DNA of 64,000 nt from Prinsepia uniflora (GCA_032719365.1 CM064861.1:76008863-76072862), one strand, 5' to 3'; counted from the first letter of the stretch, positions 36,313 to 49,070 are shown. Notes: generated by a model not told the origin, from the sequence alone. A program made the numbers and translations.

Positions 36313-39300
36313 TGTGACACGACCCATCCCAATCCCCCCGGGATTAACGTGGGATGCGTCATGCTCTCGTCTGACACGAAGTGTCAAACAAGGGATAATA
36401 CGTACCTCAGCCCATACAGGGCTCCTAGAGTGCGCTAGGATCGGTGGAGGAATGCGATGTCTCGGTCTCTGCTACAGACCGCATCCATGATCAACCTGAA
36501 GGGCATTAAAACCATTAAGAACTGTGAGTGGACGAAAATCAATAAGTTCATAAAAACACATTTCATAAAGATATTTATGCCCTTCACTAAAAAGTATGCA
36601 TGCAGGGTAAAATCAGTAATCAAAACATTTACTCAAATGAACCATTAGGGCCTTAGCCCAAAAATCGTAACTCAAAACCAAGTGTGGGAACTCAGCCCAA
36701 AACTGTAGAATACTAAAATCCGTAAATCCAAAATCAAGTGGGCCACTGCCCAAATCCATAACCACAAATCCACAAATACCGAAATACCATTTCAAGATTC
36801 CAATAATTCATATTTACCACATAACCATCATTGGCATCCCAGATGCCTAGCGTCCCAGACGTCATATCTCACGGTAATAAGCAATGCGTGCTACTCGGGG
36901 TCTCTGCTGGTCAATATCTCTGACATCTCAGATGTCTAACGTCACGGACGTCTAATCATAGCATTCCTACTCCTGAGTCACTTTACGATCAGGTAGCTCC
37001 GTATAATGACCCCTTGGAGGAAATGCACCGTGACTTCCCCAGTGTCCCAGACCGTCCATATGACATATCCTCGTATCAAGATGGTATATGGAAAACAGTT
37101 TTATAAAGTTATTTCAAAGTATCTGAATGGGCTCTGCCCGAAATCCACATAAAACATCACAATCCATTTAGGGTCCCCGACCTGAAATCACGTTTGTGAA
37201 ACATAAGGTCTCAGATCTGAAATCACGTTTATAAAACTCAACTGGGCCTCATGCCCGATTTTTTAAACCACTGGGCTTCCGACCCGATCATATAACTGAA
37301 AAGGGTCTCAGCCCGATTTCGTAAACCAACTGGGCCCCTACCCCGATCACATAATTCAAATGGGTCTCATGCCCGAGTTCATCTTTCCAAAACCAAAACC
37401 ATGCCACAGAATCATTATTGAATTCACATTCACCTAGCAATAGTATAAGCTCGTAAATCTCGAAGTACGTGTAAATACGAGTTTACCTCGAAATACGTGC
37501 AATCGTATAATCCACCAGTGCTACAATCATCATCATAGAAATCATGTATGTAAAACATATAAAATAGTTATGCATTAATCACAGTTTAGAAAACAAAGTC
37601 CACTCACAGACCGTCCTACGCTGTAGCCTCGATACTCGTGCCATACGCCTTCCCGGGTCACACCACTATCACCGGGAATTCCAAACCTGTCCAAATCACT
37701 TTAGAGGGTTACTAACCACCTCATTAAACTTTCATTGAAGTCCCGTAATTTTTTCGAATTTTTAATTATTTTTAAACCCGATCCTACACCTTCGGACACC
37801 CCGAAACATATCGAGACGGTGTCTGATCGACACGAAACCAGTCCCAAAACGTTTGTTACATCGAATAGTTTAAAAGTCATGTTGAGAAATTTCCCAAAAT
37901 ACCTCTCAAGCCCCCCCCCCCCCCCCACGCGCGGCTTGAACTCCCTGCACGTGAAACCCACGCGCCGAGCACTGTTTATCTTCTTCCTCAAGCAAACCCG
38001 GTTCAGACCGGATCAGACCAGTTCGGTCCAACCAAATCGACGCTCCTAGTTTTCTTTAATTTTCAGTCCCTTTTTAGTCCTTTTACGTCCTATAGATTCG
38101 TCCTACTAATCCTAATCGATTCACATAAGAAAAACATGAAATTGAGGTCAGTAATCTACCTCCCAAACGATCGATCAAGTCCAAGTTTTCCTTGGTCCAT
38201 TCCCTGTGATTTTGGCCACCTCTAGCCGTGATTCCAAGCCCAACCATTTCCTTTCAACCTCCATTTCCTTTCAACCTCCAAAACATTTCCCAATCGTTAA
38301 AATTGATTAACAACCACCAAAAACCAACTTGCCATTTTTGAATTTCAAGCTTACCGCTTTGAGTATGCTAGCCACCATCCACGGCGAGTCGCCGTCTCGA
38401 GCTAGAACAACTCCTAGCAACCTCCTGAACACCATATAAGAAATAAAATTGACCTTCCAGTTCTCTAAACCCAACCTCGCGATTTTGAGCCGAAACAGGG
38501 CTCACGGGTTTTGTTTTCCAGTCATGACCACCGTCCACGATGATCATCGTTACTGACACCTTCAACACCGCCATCCCTCACACTCCTACTTCCCTTTACA
38601 AAGTATTAGCATTAGGTGAGGTTTTTAGGTTCAATGGGTGATGGGTTCAGGGTTTTGGAGAGGAATTCCCAGAGAATGAGTGTTTGCACGATTAAGAAGG
38701 GGATGGTGATCAGAGGAGATGATTGAACAGTGAGGATGAGCAGATGGAAGAGATGGAAGGCTAAGATTAAAAGAGGAAATAATCATATAATATTTGGCCA
38801 ATGGGACAAGATCCCTTATTTAAGGAAGGTAGCCAATGGGATGAGTGACACTTGTCACTCATCCAAGGGTCCCACCCAAAATATCTGCCAAATGAATTAA
38901 AATAATATTTAATACAAATTCCGATACATAAATCCCCGATTTTGCTCCCATGACCATAACTTTTCCGTCTGACGTCCGATTTTGGCGTGATGCCTGTCTA
39001 TGGATTCGTATCGACCCGATTTATGTAACGGTTCTTGGCCCTTGGCCATCGGACCTCCCGGGTCAAAAGTCAACATTTTGCCCACGCCTAGGGGCAAAAT
39101 TATCATTTTGCATCGTCCATCCGATTTCGCTCAACTAATCACCGATTAACTCATTAAACCTTGATTAGTCACTAATCTAATCCTAGAATTTAGGACGGGT
39201 CGTTACAACCTTACCCCCTTAAATAATTTCGTCCTCAAAATTCCAACTATATCTTTTCCTCATCCGCCTCGTGGAAAACAAGTCGATCTCACATCATGTG

Positions 39301-40589
39301 TACACTTGTACACCTGATAACTAGCACAACACTTGTCTACACTTAGACGTTCCATCACGGACTCACATTGCATCGACCACTCCCGACCACTTCGAGTGAA
39401 ATTGATCACATGTTCCGAGTTGATAACACCCGACAATCCTACCATTACGCCGACCCATTCGGCTGACACACTTAGCTTGACGGTTCATCTCAATCACTAA
39501 TCCACTCTGACATCAGCTCCCAGTGGGGGTTACCAAATCTTACTCATCAATTCACGCTAACACATTCAGCTAAACCGTCACCACTTGGCCAGTTGTAAAT
39601 CAATCCGACATCTCTCCCACATCTAGAGTTACCAAATCTCACAATTTCTCCATATTTCCTGAGTTTTACCATGTCAACATTACACATTCCATCGCGTCGC
39701 GCTCAGCCTTCACTCACGGGTCCATGGTCACAATTCGAATCACTAACACACACTAACTCACTCTAGAGTCGTACCAAGGTACCTCGTACCAAAATTTCCT
39801 CATAATCCATGCTACCATCAGTGAGAATCACAGAGCAGCCGATTCACGTAAAACAACCCGTGTTTACACCAACCACCAACTCACTCACCCTGAGTATACG
39901 TATACCAACATCCCACTCGACCTTCATGTAACTAGACCCCATCGAATACCTACCTAACAGTAATACACATCCCAACTCTAGGGTTCCATAAGCCATCCAC
40001 GGCTCTGAGTACCTGCTCATACAATCATTAAATCAGTCAAAATCACTCTGCCCAGCGCATAGTATTCAATGTCCAATTCACGTCGTCAACCAATCTAATG
40101 ATATTAGAACTAAGCCGACTACCAACACACTCAACCACACACCATCGGTACATCCTATGTACCGTCAGCAGGCACCACTCGGCCTATCCAATATCGATCC
40201 TCGCACAACGTACAGGGTACGTACTTCCATCCTCCAACCAGTCCACTACAAGGTTCGTAGTCAATCACGATTTAATACTGGGGTTCATCTGTCCAATCCT
40301 ATACCAGAAAATTCGATTACTCCAACTTATCATCCATTATGAGTCCCATGGTCACCCGACCAGCACCACAACGTCTACTCCCAAGCATGTAATTCAACAC
40401 GTACTAATCTGACTCACGCCCACTAAGGCATACCCGTTCATGCCAATTAAGTATCCAAACTCACCCACGTCTACCGAGACGTACCAACTCTGAACCTATT
40501 AGTTACCTGCTTATTCGATTAACACATTACATTCGATTGACTTCATAGGGAAGCCAATCCCATTGTCTACATTTGATTAACACATTACA
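36313..40589 (-). mobile_element. LARD-like element D, minus strand, 5'-truncated
   Basis: One complete long LTR (36313-39207, 2895 bp, TGTGACAC to GTCGTTACA), then a polypurine tract (minus strand TTAAGGGGGTAAGG) and about 1.4 kb of non-coding internal domain homologous to element B. There is no primer-binding site and no second LTR. The break at 40589 falls in Copia A integrase, whose catalytic core is missing too, so one deletion removed D's 5' half together with Copia sequence. The palindrome is at 38840-38863 and a C16 run at 37911-37926. Confidence 0.82.
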
Positions 40590-41589
40590 ACCATCAACAA
40601 AGAGTATGTAATACTTGTAACCAAGAAGGGAATGACAAGGGCTAGGACCCCATACATCTGAGTGAACTTTATCAAAAGGAAGAGAAGTAGTATGATCATA
40701 AGAGGGGAAAGATAGACGAGATATTTTGCCTTGAAGACAAGGCTGACAAACATGTGATGACAGATTTGCTGAGCACTCGATGTGAGCCTGAGACAGCATG
40801 GTAGATAGGACAACATTGGCAAGATTACCAAGCCTCTGGTGCCATAGAGTCGAGTGCACCTTCTTCCCTACACAAGCCATAAGGGGTGGATGCACAGGGG
40901 ATGAAGAGAGGAGATAGATTTTGGAAGTGGGTACATACCATCAACACTTGGAATTTGGTACAGAATCCTCCCCAATGGATCGTGGATACAAAGAGAATGA
41001 GCATAAAAAATCATTTAGAAGTTGTTATGTAAACAGAATTTATGCACAGAAAACAGGTTATGAGCGATGTGAGGAACATGAAGCACATCCTTTAGTGGGA
41101 AAACATGATTGTGACTAGGAAATGTAAGAGAACCAACACTAGATATTGACAAGGTGGCTCCATTTCCTATATGAATATCTACATTCGAGGTGCAGGGTTG
41201 AGTTTGAGTAAGCTGAGATGCATCAGCTAACCAGAAATTGGGATAATTGAATTCATATGCAGATGAACCTGAGTAGGCCTGTGGAGAAATAATAGCAGTA
41301 TCGGCTTGAGGAGTTGAACTAGCTTGGCCAGATACTCTAAAGTGACCATTCTGTGGACATACAGGTGCTTCATGGCTAGGAATTTACAAAGTTGACAAAT
41401 GGATATTGATGGAGTAGGAATGCACTGAGGAGAGGACCCCAGAACAACAGGACCGGGAAGACGCATGGTGACTTGACTAGGTGTGCCTTGTGGCATGGAA
41501 GTTGGACTATAGGTAGGGTATTGAGAGTGCTGAGTAAAGAAGTTCCCATAGCCCTGATTGACATAGCCTTGATTCTGAGGAGGACCCTG
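40590..41589 (-). pseudogene. Copia A gag-pol: zinc-finger/protease region to integrase N-terminus
   Basis: The minus strand reads through a Gln/Pro-rich stretch, CQLC and a broken zinc-knuckle area, a protease-like region, then the GAG-pre-integrase block (STLWHQRLGNLANVVL, CQPCLQGK, DKVHSDVWGPSP) and LLGYKYYILFVDG, where it stops. The integrase catalytic core that should follow is deleted. Confidence 0.82.
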
Positions 41590-41597
41590 ATTAAAAC

Positions 41598-42164
41598 TAA
41601 GAGTGGCAATAGGTCATGTCGTGTCATTTCGAGTTCATGTCGTGTCATGAACTCTGTTTTACCCATTTCTGCCCAACTCGAACTCGACCCGTTTAATAAT
41701 CGTGTCAAGAATATCTAATCCGAACTTGACTTGTTAATGACCCGCGTAACCCGCGTAACCCATTTAATAAACAGGTCGTACTCAAAACTCAATTAACCTA
41801 TAACCTGTTTGACCCATTTAACCTGTTTAACATGTTTAACTTATTTAACTTATCAGATTTAATAGGTATTTAGGTAGATAAATTGGTAGATATATGGGTT
41901 AGTAATGACGTGTTTATTTAATGGGTCAATATATAAGCCAATATATGGGTTAACTTGTTAACCTGAAATCTACCCATTTATTAAATGGGTTAACAAGTCA
42001 TTATACGGGTTAACAGGTTGACTCGAAATCCACCAGTTTATTAAAAAGGTCATAACGAGTTGAACCGAAAATGACCCAAAATTTTAATCGTTCGCGTTGA
42101 CCCGGATAAATTTTGTGCAGGTTTCAAGTCGTGTATTGAGTCGTGTCAAAAATTTTCACCCTTA
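41598..42164. mobile_element. hAT-type MITE inserted in Copia A gag
   Basis: 567 bp. The ends TAAGAGTGGCAA and TTTTCACCCTTA are inverted and resemble the TAGGGGTGGCAA ends of plant hAT MITEs. It is flanked by 8-bp repeats ATTAAAAC / ATTGAAAC (7 of 8). The interior has many GGGTTAACAGGTT-like motifs and no transposase. Confidence 0.82.
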
Positions 42165-42172
42165 ATTGAAAC

Positions 42173-43077
42173 CATAGGACTGGTTGTAACCTTGATTGTA
42201 TTAATTGTACCCTCGATTGTAGCCTCCACGGTAGTCCTTGTTGTTATTCCAGTTGTTGTGCCAATTATTATTCCAGCGACCTCTACCATGATTTTTTCCT
42301 CTACCTTGACTGTTGTTCCAATTTTGATTGTTCCAGTTAGAATTACCACAACCTTTCTAGTTAGAATCATGCCAACCAGGCTAAGGTGTAGCTGCAACAC
42401 CTGAGGAAGCACCTTGTGAACATTGACCATCTTTAGTAGCCCCCATAGCAGTAACCAAAGAATTGTGTGAAGAAAGTTGAGCAGAGGACTTAGCAAGATC
42501 AGCTTCTTCTGCTAACAACAAGGTTTTGAGTTCATTGAGAGTGACAGGTATAGGTCTAGCCTGAATATGATACTTAAATGAATGGTAATTCAAAGATAAG
42601 CCATTAAGAATGATCAATATCACATCTTTGTTAGTCACAATGGCACCCGCACTAGCTAGCCTTTGTCGAGCAGACTTGATCTTGCTCAAGAACAACGCGA
42701 TGGAATCTGAACCTTTCTAGATCATTTGAGGATTACTCTTGAGCTGCATGAGGTTAGCTTCGGACAGAGAAGAGAATCTTTCTTGCAAAGTAAGCCAAGC
42801 CTCTTGGGAAAACTCACAATTCATTAATCTCAGTGAAATCATCTTCAGAGATAGTGGCGATAAGCATGTTTAACAAAGCAACATCTTGATCGATCCAACT
42901 CTGGTATGAATCATCAGTAGACAGTGGACATGGACAAGAACTGTCAAGATGACCAAACAGATGAAAACCTTTCATGAATCGTTGAATTTTAATACTCCAA
43001 GACATATAGTTAGTGTCATCTAACTTCGTCGACGTGTAATCTATAACATGTTTGAGGAGATCCATATAGCTAGGCAT
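42173..43077 (-). pseudogene. Copia A gag
   Basis: ATG at 43077 starts MPSYMDLLKHVIDYTSTKLDD, a Copia gag N-terminus (KLDDTNYMSWSIKIQRF). After TEINEL the frame shifts. It resumes at FLSKIKSARQRLASAG ... ILNGLSLNYHSF ... LNELKTLLLAEE, then a Gly/Asn-rich tail that the hAT MITE interrupts. Confidence 0.85.
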
Positions 43078-43351
43078 GATAAAAGGGCAAGAAATTTCAA
43101 GAAACCTAGATCAATGCTACGTACTTCACAGATTAATGAATGTAAAGGTGCAGAGGACACTTATGGCACATAGTATATGAACTTTATGGAAGAAGCAGAA
43201 AAGGAATGACTCGAAGCAACAAGGAGAAGAGCAAGGAGTGAGAGATTAAAGAAGAGATACACCTTAGTTAATCACACGATCATCAACACTAAGTGAGACA
43301 TTGCACAAGAGACTAGAATCATCAGGAGAGAGCTCAAACGCTCTAATACCA

Positions 43352-43569
43352 TCTTAGAATTGGAGCAACCATTGAAGAAGGGGTTCAGGAAGAGTTGAGG
43401 AAGAGACGAGAAAGAAAGAGAGACTTTGAAGAAGAATATTAGATTCTCATTTAAAATGAATTTAATGACTTAATTACAAGCCTTCCTTATAGGAATACAT
43501 ATATGGACACACATTTTAGCATTAGCTAATTGATCCCTTAGCTGTAGTAACTAACTTACAGCTCATCAG
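43352..43569 (-). repeat. 5' LTR of Copia A, inner part
   Basis: The LTR continues at 49798-49836 beyond Copia element B. It ends next to the minus-strand primer-binding site TGGTATTAGAGC at 43340-43351. Confidence 0.8.
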
Positions 43570-44249
43570 TGTTGGTGCATAGCCTGCTCCCTAGCACCAG
43601 CAGATTACTCCTCTATGTCCCTAAAGGTTTCTTGGTGCAGAAGTTTGAGGAAAGAGAGAGAGAATAATAGATTCTCCTCATTTAAGTGAATTTGTGACTT
43701 TCTAGAATCTAAGGAACAGGTGGCATGCTATAATAGGGTAGTGATGACATCATAGTGTCATTCATTTAGTGAGTAACCGTTTTGAAGTGTGTGAAGGGTG
43801 TGAGTGAGCTGTGAGTGATGTGAGTGTACAAATTCAATCGGTTATGTATCATCATAATGTACTAACAATTAGAGAATGACAAATATAGTAGTCATAGCTA
43901 CTGAAGAAAAATCAGAGAAAACTCTGTGAAACAATCTATCAAACACCTTATATGCATTGTTTGAAACCTCAAATATATACAACAAAGATCAATCCAATTC
44001 AGTCCTTTTGATTCAACACCATCATACAAACATTCATCTATTCTAAACATTAAAGCTAGTCTCTATTTTTCAGCTAAGAGATTCAAGGGAGGAGTGATAC
44101 TTGAAGAAAACAACCTGCAATGGTCTTCGACCTTCCCTGCAAAGAAGATAAGAAGCAGAAAAATCAGAATTGATATCTGAGGACTGTGAGTAGAGAGTAA
44201 GAGTAAGGATTACCTGAAGTTGCAAGTTTCTGAACTCTGAACACCAACA
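43570..44249 (+). repeat. 5' LTR of Copia B (680 bp)
   Basis: TGTTGGTGCATAGCC to GAACACCAACA. It lacks the (TG)30 expansion of its 3' partner; at that place it reads AAGTGAATTTGTGAC. Confidence 0.92.
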
Positions 44250-44343
44250 TGGTATCAGTGCTTGAGTTACTGGTCTAGTAACTAGGCATCTGACTGTGAA
44301 AGAAGAACACAACATCATATTGCTGGGACAAGGTACTCTAATA

Positions 44344-45298
44344 TGGAAGAAGTATCAAGAGGTACTAATATCCGTGTACCAGTATTCACATGTGAGAACT
44401 ACGATTTCTAGACTATTAAGATGAAGACAATACTCAAGGGGTCATGACTTGTGGAAGATAGTTGAGCAAGGCTTACCTAAACCTGAGTTTGATGAGGATG
44501 AGATGGAGATTGAGACTCAACAGATAAGGGCTGATCAGATCGAGGATGCACGAGCACTTGGCATGCTGCAAAATGCAGTATAAGAATAAGTCTTTATTAC
44601 GATTTCAAATGAAGAAAGGACTAGTCATTAAAGTAAGAGTATCGTGGAGACTTTAAGGTACAATTAGTCAAGCTTCAGTCTCTTAGGATCGAGTGAACTA
44701 GAATGAGAGATGATGAGTGTTTTTTCCTCCTACTTCTCTAGACTGTTTGGAGTGGTTAATTTAATGAAAACTTATGGAGAAGATTTTTCTAAGCAGATAT
44801 TAGCTCATAAAATCTTGATTAATCTAACTAAATCCTATGATGTAATAATTTCTATTCTTGACGAGACTAAGGACATAGCCAATATAAGCTCTCAGTCAGT
44901 AATAATATTTATTCGAGCCTTTTATCAGAGGTTGGAATGCACTCTGAATCAGTAGAGAAGGCATTTTCAAGTCTGCATGTAAACCAGTCTCAACAGGGTC
45001 ATTACAAGTCTAAAAAGCCTTACAAAGGAAACTGAAATTGGAACAACATGTCTAATGGGGTTGAAACTGAGAAAACCTCTAAGAGAACCTCTGTTGACTT
45101 TAAGAATGAAGGTAGTACTAGTGGTGAAAAGTGCAATACATATGGAAAGCTGCATTATGGCAAGTGCTGGTTTGAAGGAAAAGCTAAGTCTTTCAAATGT
45201 AACAAGTTTGGACATGTTTCTAATAACTGTGGCAGTAAACCAACAGTCAACATTGCCAAACAGGTTGAAGAAGAAGAAGTGAATATGTTTTTTTGCTT
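44344..45298 (+). pseudogene. Copia B gag
   Basis: ATG at 44344 (MEEVSRGTNIRVPVF) is followed by a TAG at the expected Trp of NYDFW. Shifted segments follow: DLWKIVEQG in another frame, then SSYFSRLFGVVNLMKTYG ... HKILINLTKSYDVIISILDETKD (gag UBN2-type domain). Two zinc-knuckle-like motifs (CNTYGKLHYGKC, CNKFGHVSNNC) close it. Confidence 0.87.
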
Positions 45299-46613
45299 GT
45301 GATGCTGCTTCTGTTGAACAGAAATCAGAAGTTTGGTATGTGGATAGTGCCTGCAGCAATCACATGACAGGGCATGAGTCCTTGCTGGTGGATATAGATA
45401 GGGATTTGAAAGTAAGAGTGAAGATGGAAATTGGTGATCTGGTGCAAGTCACTAGGAAGGGAACTTTGATTTTCCAAACCAAAAATGGAAGGAAACACAT
45501 GAGAGATGTGATGTTGGTACCAAGACTTTATTAAAACCTGATAAGTGTGGATCAAATGGTTGAGCACGGGTATTAACTAGTATTTGGGAAGATGGCAGTG
45601 GATATCTATGATAATCTTGATATGATTCACAAGAATGCCAACATCAAAATGACAAGGAACATGTATTTTCCTTTGACACTTGAGTCAGTAACTTCAGTGG
45701 CAAGAAAGTCAACGGTAGAAGAAGATGCAGAGTTATGGCATAGAAGATTTGGACATTTGAAATTCACAAACCTGAAAGTGTTGCAGAAAAAGGAAATGGT
45801 AGTGGGATTGCCTAACCTAACTACTGAACTAGAGGTCTGTGGGGGTTGTGCTACGGGAAAACAACATGTGGAACCCTTTGACACAGAGAAAGCATGTAGA
45901 TCTTCCTCACCACTAGAGCTGAGTCACTCAGAATTTTGTGGGCCAATGCAGACTGAGACAGTGAGTGGAAACAAGTATTTTATCACATTCATTGATGGCT
46001 ACTCAAGAACATGTCGGTTATACTTTCTTAGACAGAAATCTGGAGCACTAATTGTGTTTTGGAAGATTAAAGCAATGGTGGAATTGCAGACAGGTTACAA
46101 GGTTAAAAAACTAAGGAGTAACATAGGTGGGGAATATACTTCCAATGAGTTTCAATCCTACTTTGACGAATGAGGTTTGAAAGACAGCTAACTATAGCCT
46201 ATTCTCCTCAGCAGAATGGCGTTGCTGTGAGAAAGAATTGAACCATTGTGGAAATGGCAAAGTCCATGTTACATGAGAAAGGGATTCCATATAGGTTTTG
46301 GGGTGAGGTAGTGAGTACTGCCACTTATCTACTAAAGAGATGTCCAAATAAATCTGTTCATGGAAAGACTCATTTTGAAAAGTATAGTGGAAGAAGGCCA
46401 GGTGTGAAATACTTGAGAGTATTTGGTGCAGTGTGCTATATTCATGTGCCAAATCAGCTTAGACATAAACTTGATAAAGCAGGAGTTAAGGGAGTGTTTA
46501 TGGGATATGGAAGCATGGAGAAAGGATACAGAGTTTACAGTCCTAAATCTAGAAAGATCGTGCTCTCTAGAAGTGTGGTGTTTAATGAGAAAGGGATTTG
46601 GAATTGGGAATAA
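45299..46613 (+). pseudogene. Copia B pol: protease, GAG-pre-integrase, integrase
   Basis: The protease has WYVDSACSNHMTG (Ala at the usual Gly after DS). Next come MRDVMLVPRLY and a TAA, the GAG-pre-integrase block (ELWHRRFGHLKFTNL, CGGCATGKQ) and the integrase core with HSEFCGPM, FITFIDGYSRTCRLYFL and SNIGGEYTSNEFQ. A frameshift and stops follow, then AKSMLHEKGIPYRFWGE, LRVFGAVCYIHVP and VFMGYGSMEKGYRVY of the integrase C-terminus, to the stop at 46613. Confidence 0.9.
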
Positions 46614-46780
46614 GGAAAAGAAAGAGAAGTTGCTGATCCAGTCATAGCTGAAGATCATAGTACTTTAATTTCTTCTCCTATACCAAGTTAGGGAACCAGT
46701 CCTAAGGATAGATCTAGTTCAAGCAACACAAGTGCTTCTACTCCTTTCAACTCTAGTGAAGATGAGATCTCTAAATGAGA

Positions 46781-47490
46781 TGTAAGACCCGTGTCGTGGA
46801 GGGAATGGTGAACAATCCCACATTCCTGCGAGCGGAAATGGTCAGGGAGAGGATGGTGGTTTGCCTTAAATGTGTAGGCACGCACCTATCTAGCACTAGG
46901 CCTTTTGGGAGCTCAAGTGGCTTTGGGGGGGATTGGAACCCCAAAGTTAAGCGAGTTGAGGCTGGTGCAATTCCATGATGGGTGACCCCTTGGGAAGTTG
47001 CACCATGAGCTCCCGAAAATAAAACCGTGAGGGCAAGGCCCAAAGCGGACAATATGGTGCTAGATGAGTCGGGTCCTGACAATTTGGTATCAGAGCCAGA
47101 CTCCGACCGAGAAGTGTGCCAGCGAGGACGCTGGGCCCTAAGGGGGGTGGATTGTAAGACCCGTGTCCTGGAGGGAGCGGTGAACAATCCCACATTCGTG
47201 CGAGGGGGAATGGTCTGGGAGAGGATGGTGGTGTGCCTTAAAGGTGTAGGCACGAACCTATCTAGCACTAGGCCTTTTGGGAGCTCAAGTGGCTTGGGGG
47301 GGGGGGGGGGGGGGGGGGGATTGGAACCCCAAATTTAAGCGAGTTGAGGCTAGTGTAATTCCATGATGGGTGACCCCCTGGGAAATTGCACCATGAGCTC
47401 CCGAAAACAAAACCGTGAGGGCGAGGCCGAAAGCGGACAATATGGTGCTAGATGAGTCGGGTCTTGACCGAGGAGGGTCGGGTCCTGACA
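46781..47490 (+). mobile_element. Complete Cassandra-like TRIM with 5S-rRNA-like sequence in both LTRs
   Basis: LTR 1 is 46781-47081 (301 bp), the internal segment 47082-47152 is 71 bp with primer-binding site TTTGGTATCAGAGCC and polypurine AAGGGGGG, and LTR 2 is 47153-47490 (338 bp). A perfect 5-bp duplication TGAGA flanks it. Each LTR contains CAAAGTTAAGCGAG (one base off in LTR 2), GATGGGTGACCCC and TGGGAA in the order and spacing of plant 5S rRNA (internal promoter boxes A, IE and C), in the same orientation as the LTR. LTR 2 has a run of 24 G where LTR 1 has 7. No coding capacity. Confidence 0.9.
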
Positions 47491-47499
47491 TGAGATCTA

Positions 47500-49037
47500 T
47501 GCAAGGTGCAACATATGCATAGTAGAACTAGAAAGCTACCAAGAAGCTGCTCAAGACAAACCATGGCAGAAGGCAATGTAGACAAAACTGGAAATGATAG
47601 AGAAGAATTCTACCTGGGAACTGGTAAGCAGGTCATCAGATAAAAAGGTTATTGGAGTAAAGTGGATGTACAAGACAAAACTGAACCTAGATGACTCAGT
47701 TCATAAACATAAAGCAAGGTTGGTTGCTAAGGGTTATGCATAGAAGCCTGGGGTAGATTTTAATGAAACATTTGTGCCCATGTGGCAAGACTTGACACAA
47801 TCAGGGTTCTGATTACTCTTGCAGCTCAAAGAAGCTGGAAATTGTACCAGCTTGATATTAAGTCAGCATTCTTGAATGGAGTTTTGGAAGAAGTGGTCTA
47901 TGTAGAGCAACCAGAGGGTCATGAGGCCAGAAATCAAGAGGATAAAGTGTACAGACTAAGGAAGGCTTTGAATGGTTTGAAGCAAGCTCCAAGAGCTTGG
48001 TATGGAGAGATTGATGCCTACCTAGGCAAATGTGGATTTTACAGAAGTCCTAGTGAACCTACACTGTATTTGAAGACAAACAGTAAGAAAGAAACTCTCA
48101 TTGTGTCTATCTATGTGGATGACATAGCATACATAGGGGACAGTGAGTCAATGATTTCAGAATTCAAAGAAGAAATTATGTCGAAGTATGAGATGAAAGA
48201 TTTGGAACTTCTGAATCACTTTCTGGGAAGGGGAATAGTACAATCTGCCAAGAGCATCTTCATTCATCAGAAGAAGTATGCTTTGACTCTCCTAGAGTAG
48301 TTTGGTTTGAAAGGATGCAAACCTATCAGTGTACCACTGGTTACAAATGATAGATTGTGCAGGCCAGATGGATCAGAAGAAGCAGATGAGGGGCTCTATA
48401 GGTAGATTGTAGGTAGTCTTCTTTACCTAACTGCCACTAGACCTGATATTATGTTTTCTGCAAGTCTGTTGTCTAGATTCATGCACTGTCCATCCAAGAA
48501 ACATCTTGGAATAGCCAAGAGGGTCCTAAGATATATTCAGGGTACTGTGGATTATGGGATTGAGTATACTAAAGGAAAACAGGAAACTCTGATTTGGTAC
48601 TGTGACTCTGATTGGAGTGGAAGTATGGATGATATAAGAAGCACATCAGGATATGCTTTCTCATTTGGAGGAGGGGTTTCCTTTTGGGCATCAGTGAAAC
48701 AACATAGTGTTGCCTTATCTACTACAGAATCTGAGTATGTTAGTGCTTCAGAAGCTACAACTCAAGAAAAATGGTGTAGCTTTGTGCTAGAAGACTTTGG
48801 AGAAGAACAAACAAGACCAACTACCCTGTTCTGTGACAATACCTCTGCAATTTCTATGACAAAGAACCATGTGTTTCATCAAAAGAAAAAACACACAAGC
48901 ATGAGGTTTCACTTCATTAGAGAGGTAATGCAATCTAGAGAAGTGGATCTAATCTATTGCAGATAAGAAGATCAAGTAGCTGACATCTTTACCAAGGCAT
49001 TGCCTAAGGTGAGGTTCAACTATCTAAGAAAACTTCT
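47500..49037 (+). pseudogene. Copia B pol: reverse transcriptase and RNase H
   Basis: After the TRIM: NSTWELVSRSSDKKVIGVKWMY, KHKARLVAKGYA, a TAG, GVDFNETF, then LYQLDIKSAFLNGVLEE, YGEIDAYLGKCGF, the catalytic YVDDIAYIGD, ELLNHFLGRG, LLYLTATRPDIMFSASL and the RNase H block (IWYCDSDWSGS, ALSTTESEY, LFCDNTSAI, ADIFTKALPK). TAG codons at 48298 and near 48404, plus a stop after LIYCR, break the frame. Confidence 0.93.
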
Positions 49038-49070
49038 TGGTGTTAAACCAGTGAGCAGTTTAAAAGGGAA

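Noticed and set aside
46936..47003. A genuine 5S rRNA gene
   Set aside because: The block is diverged and incomplete, lies inside an LTR with a TRIM partner, and has no pol III terminator-bounded 120-bp unit.
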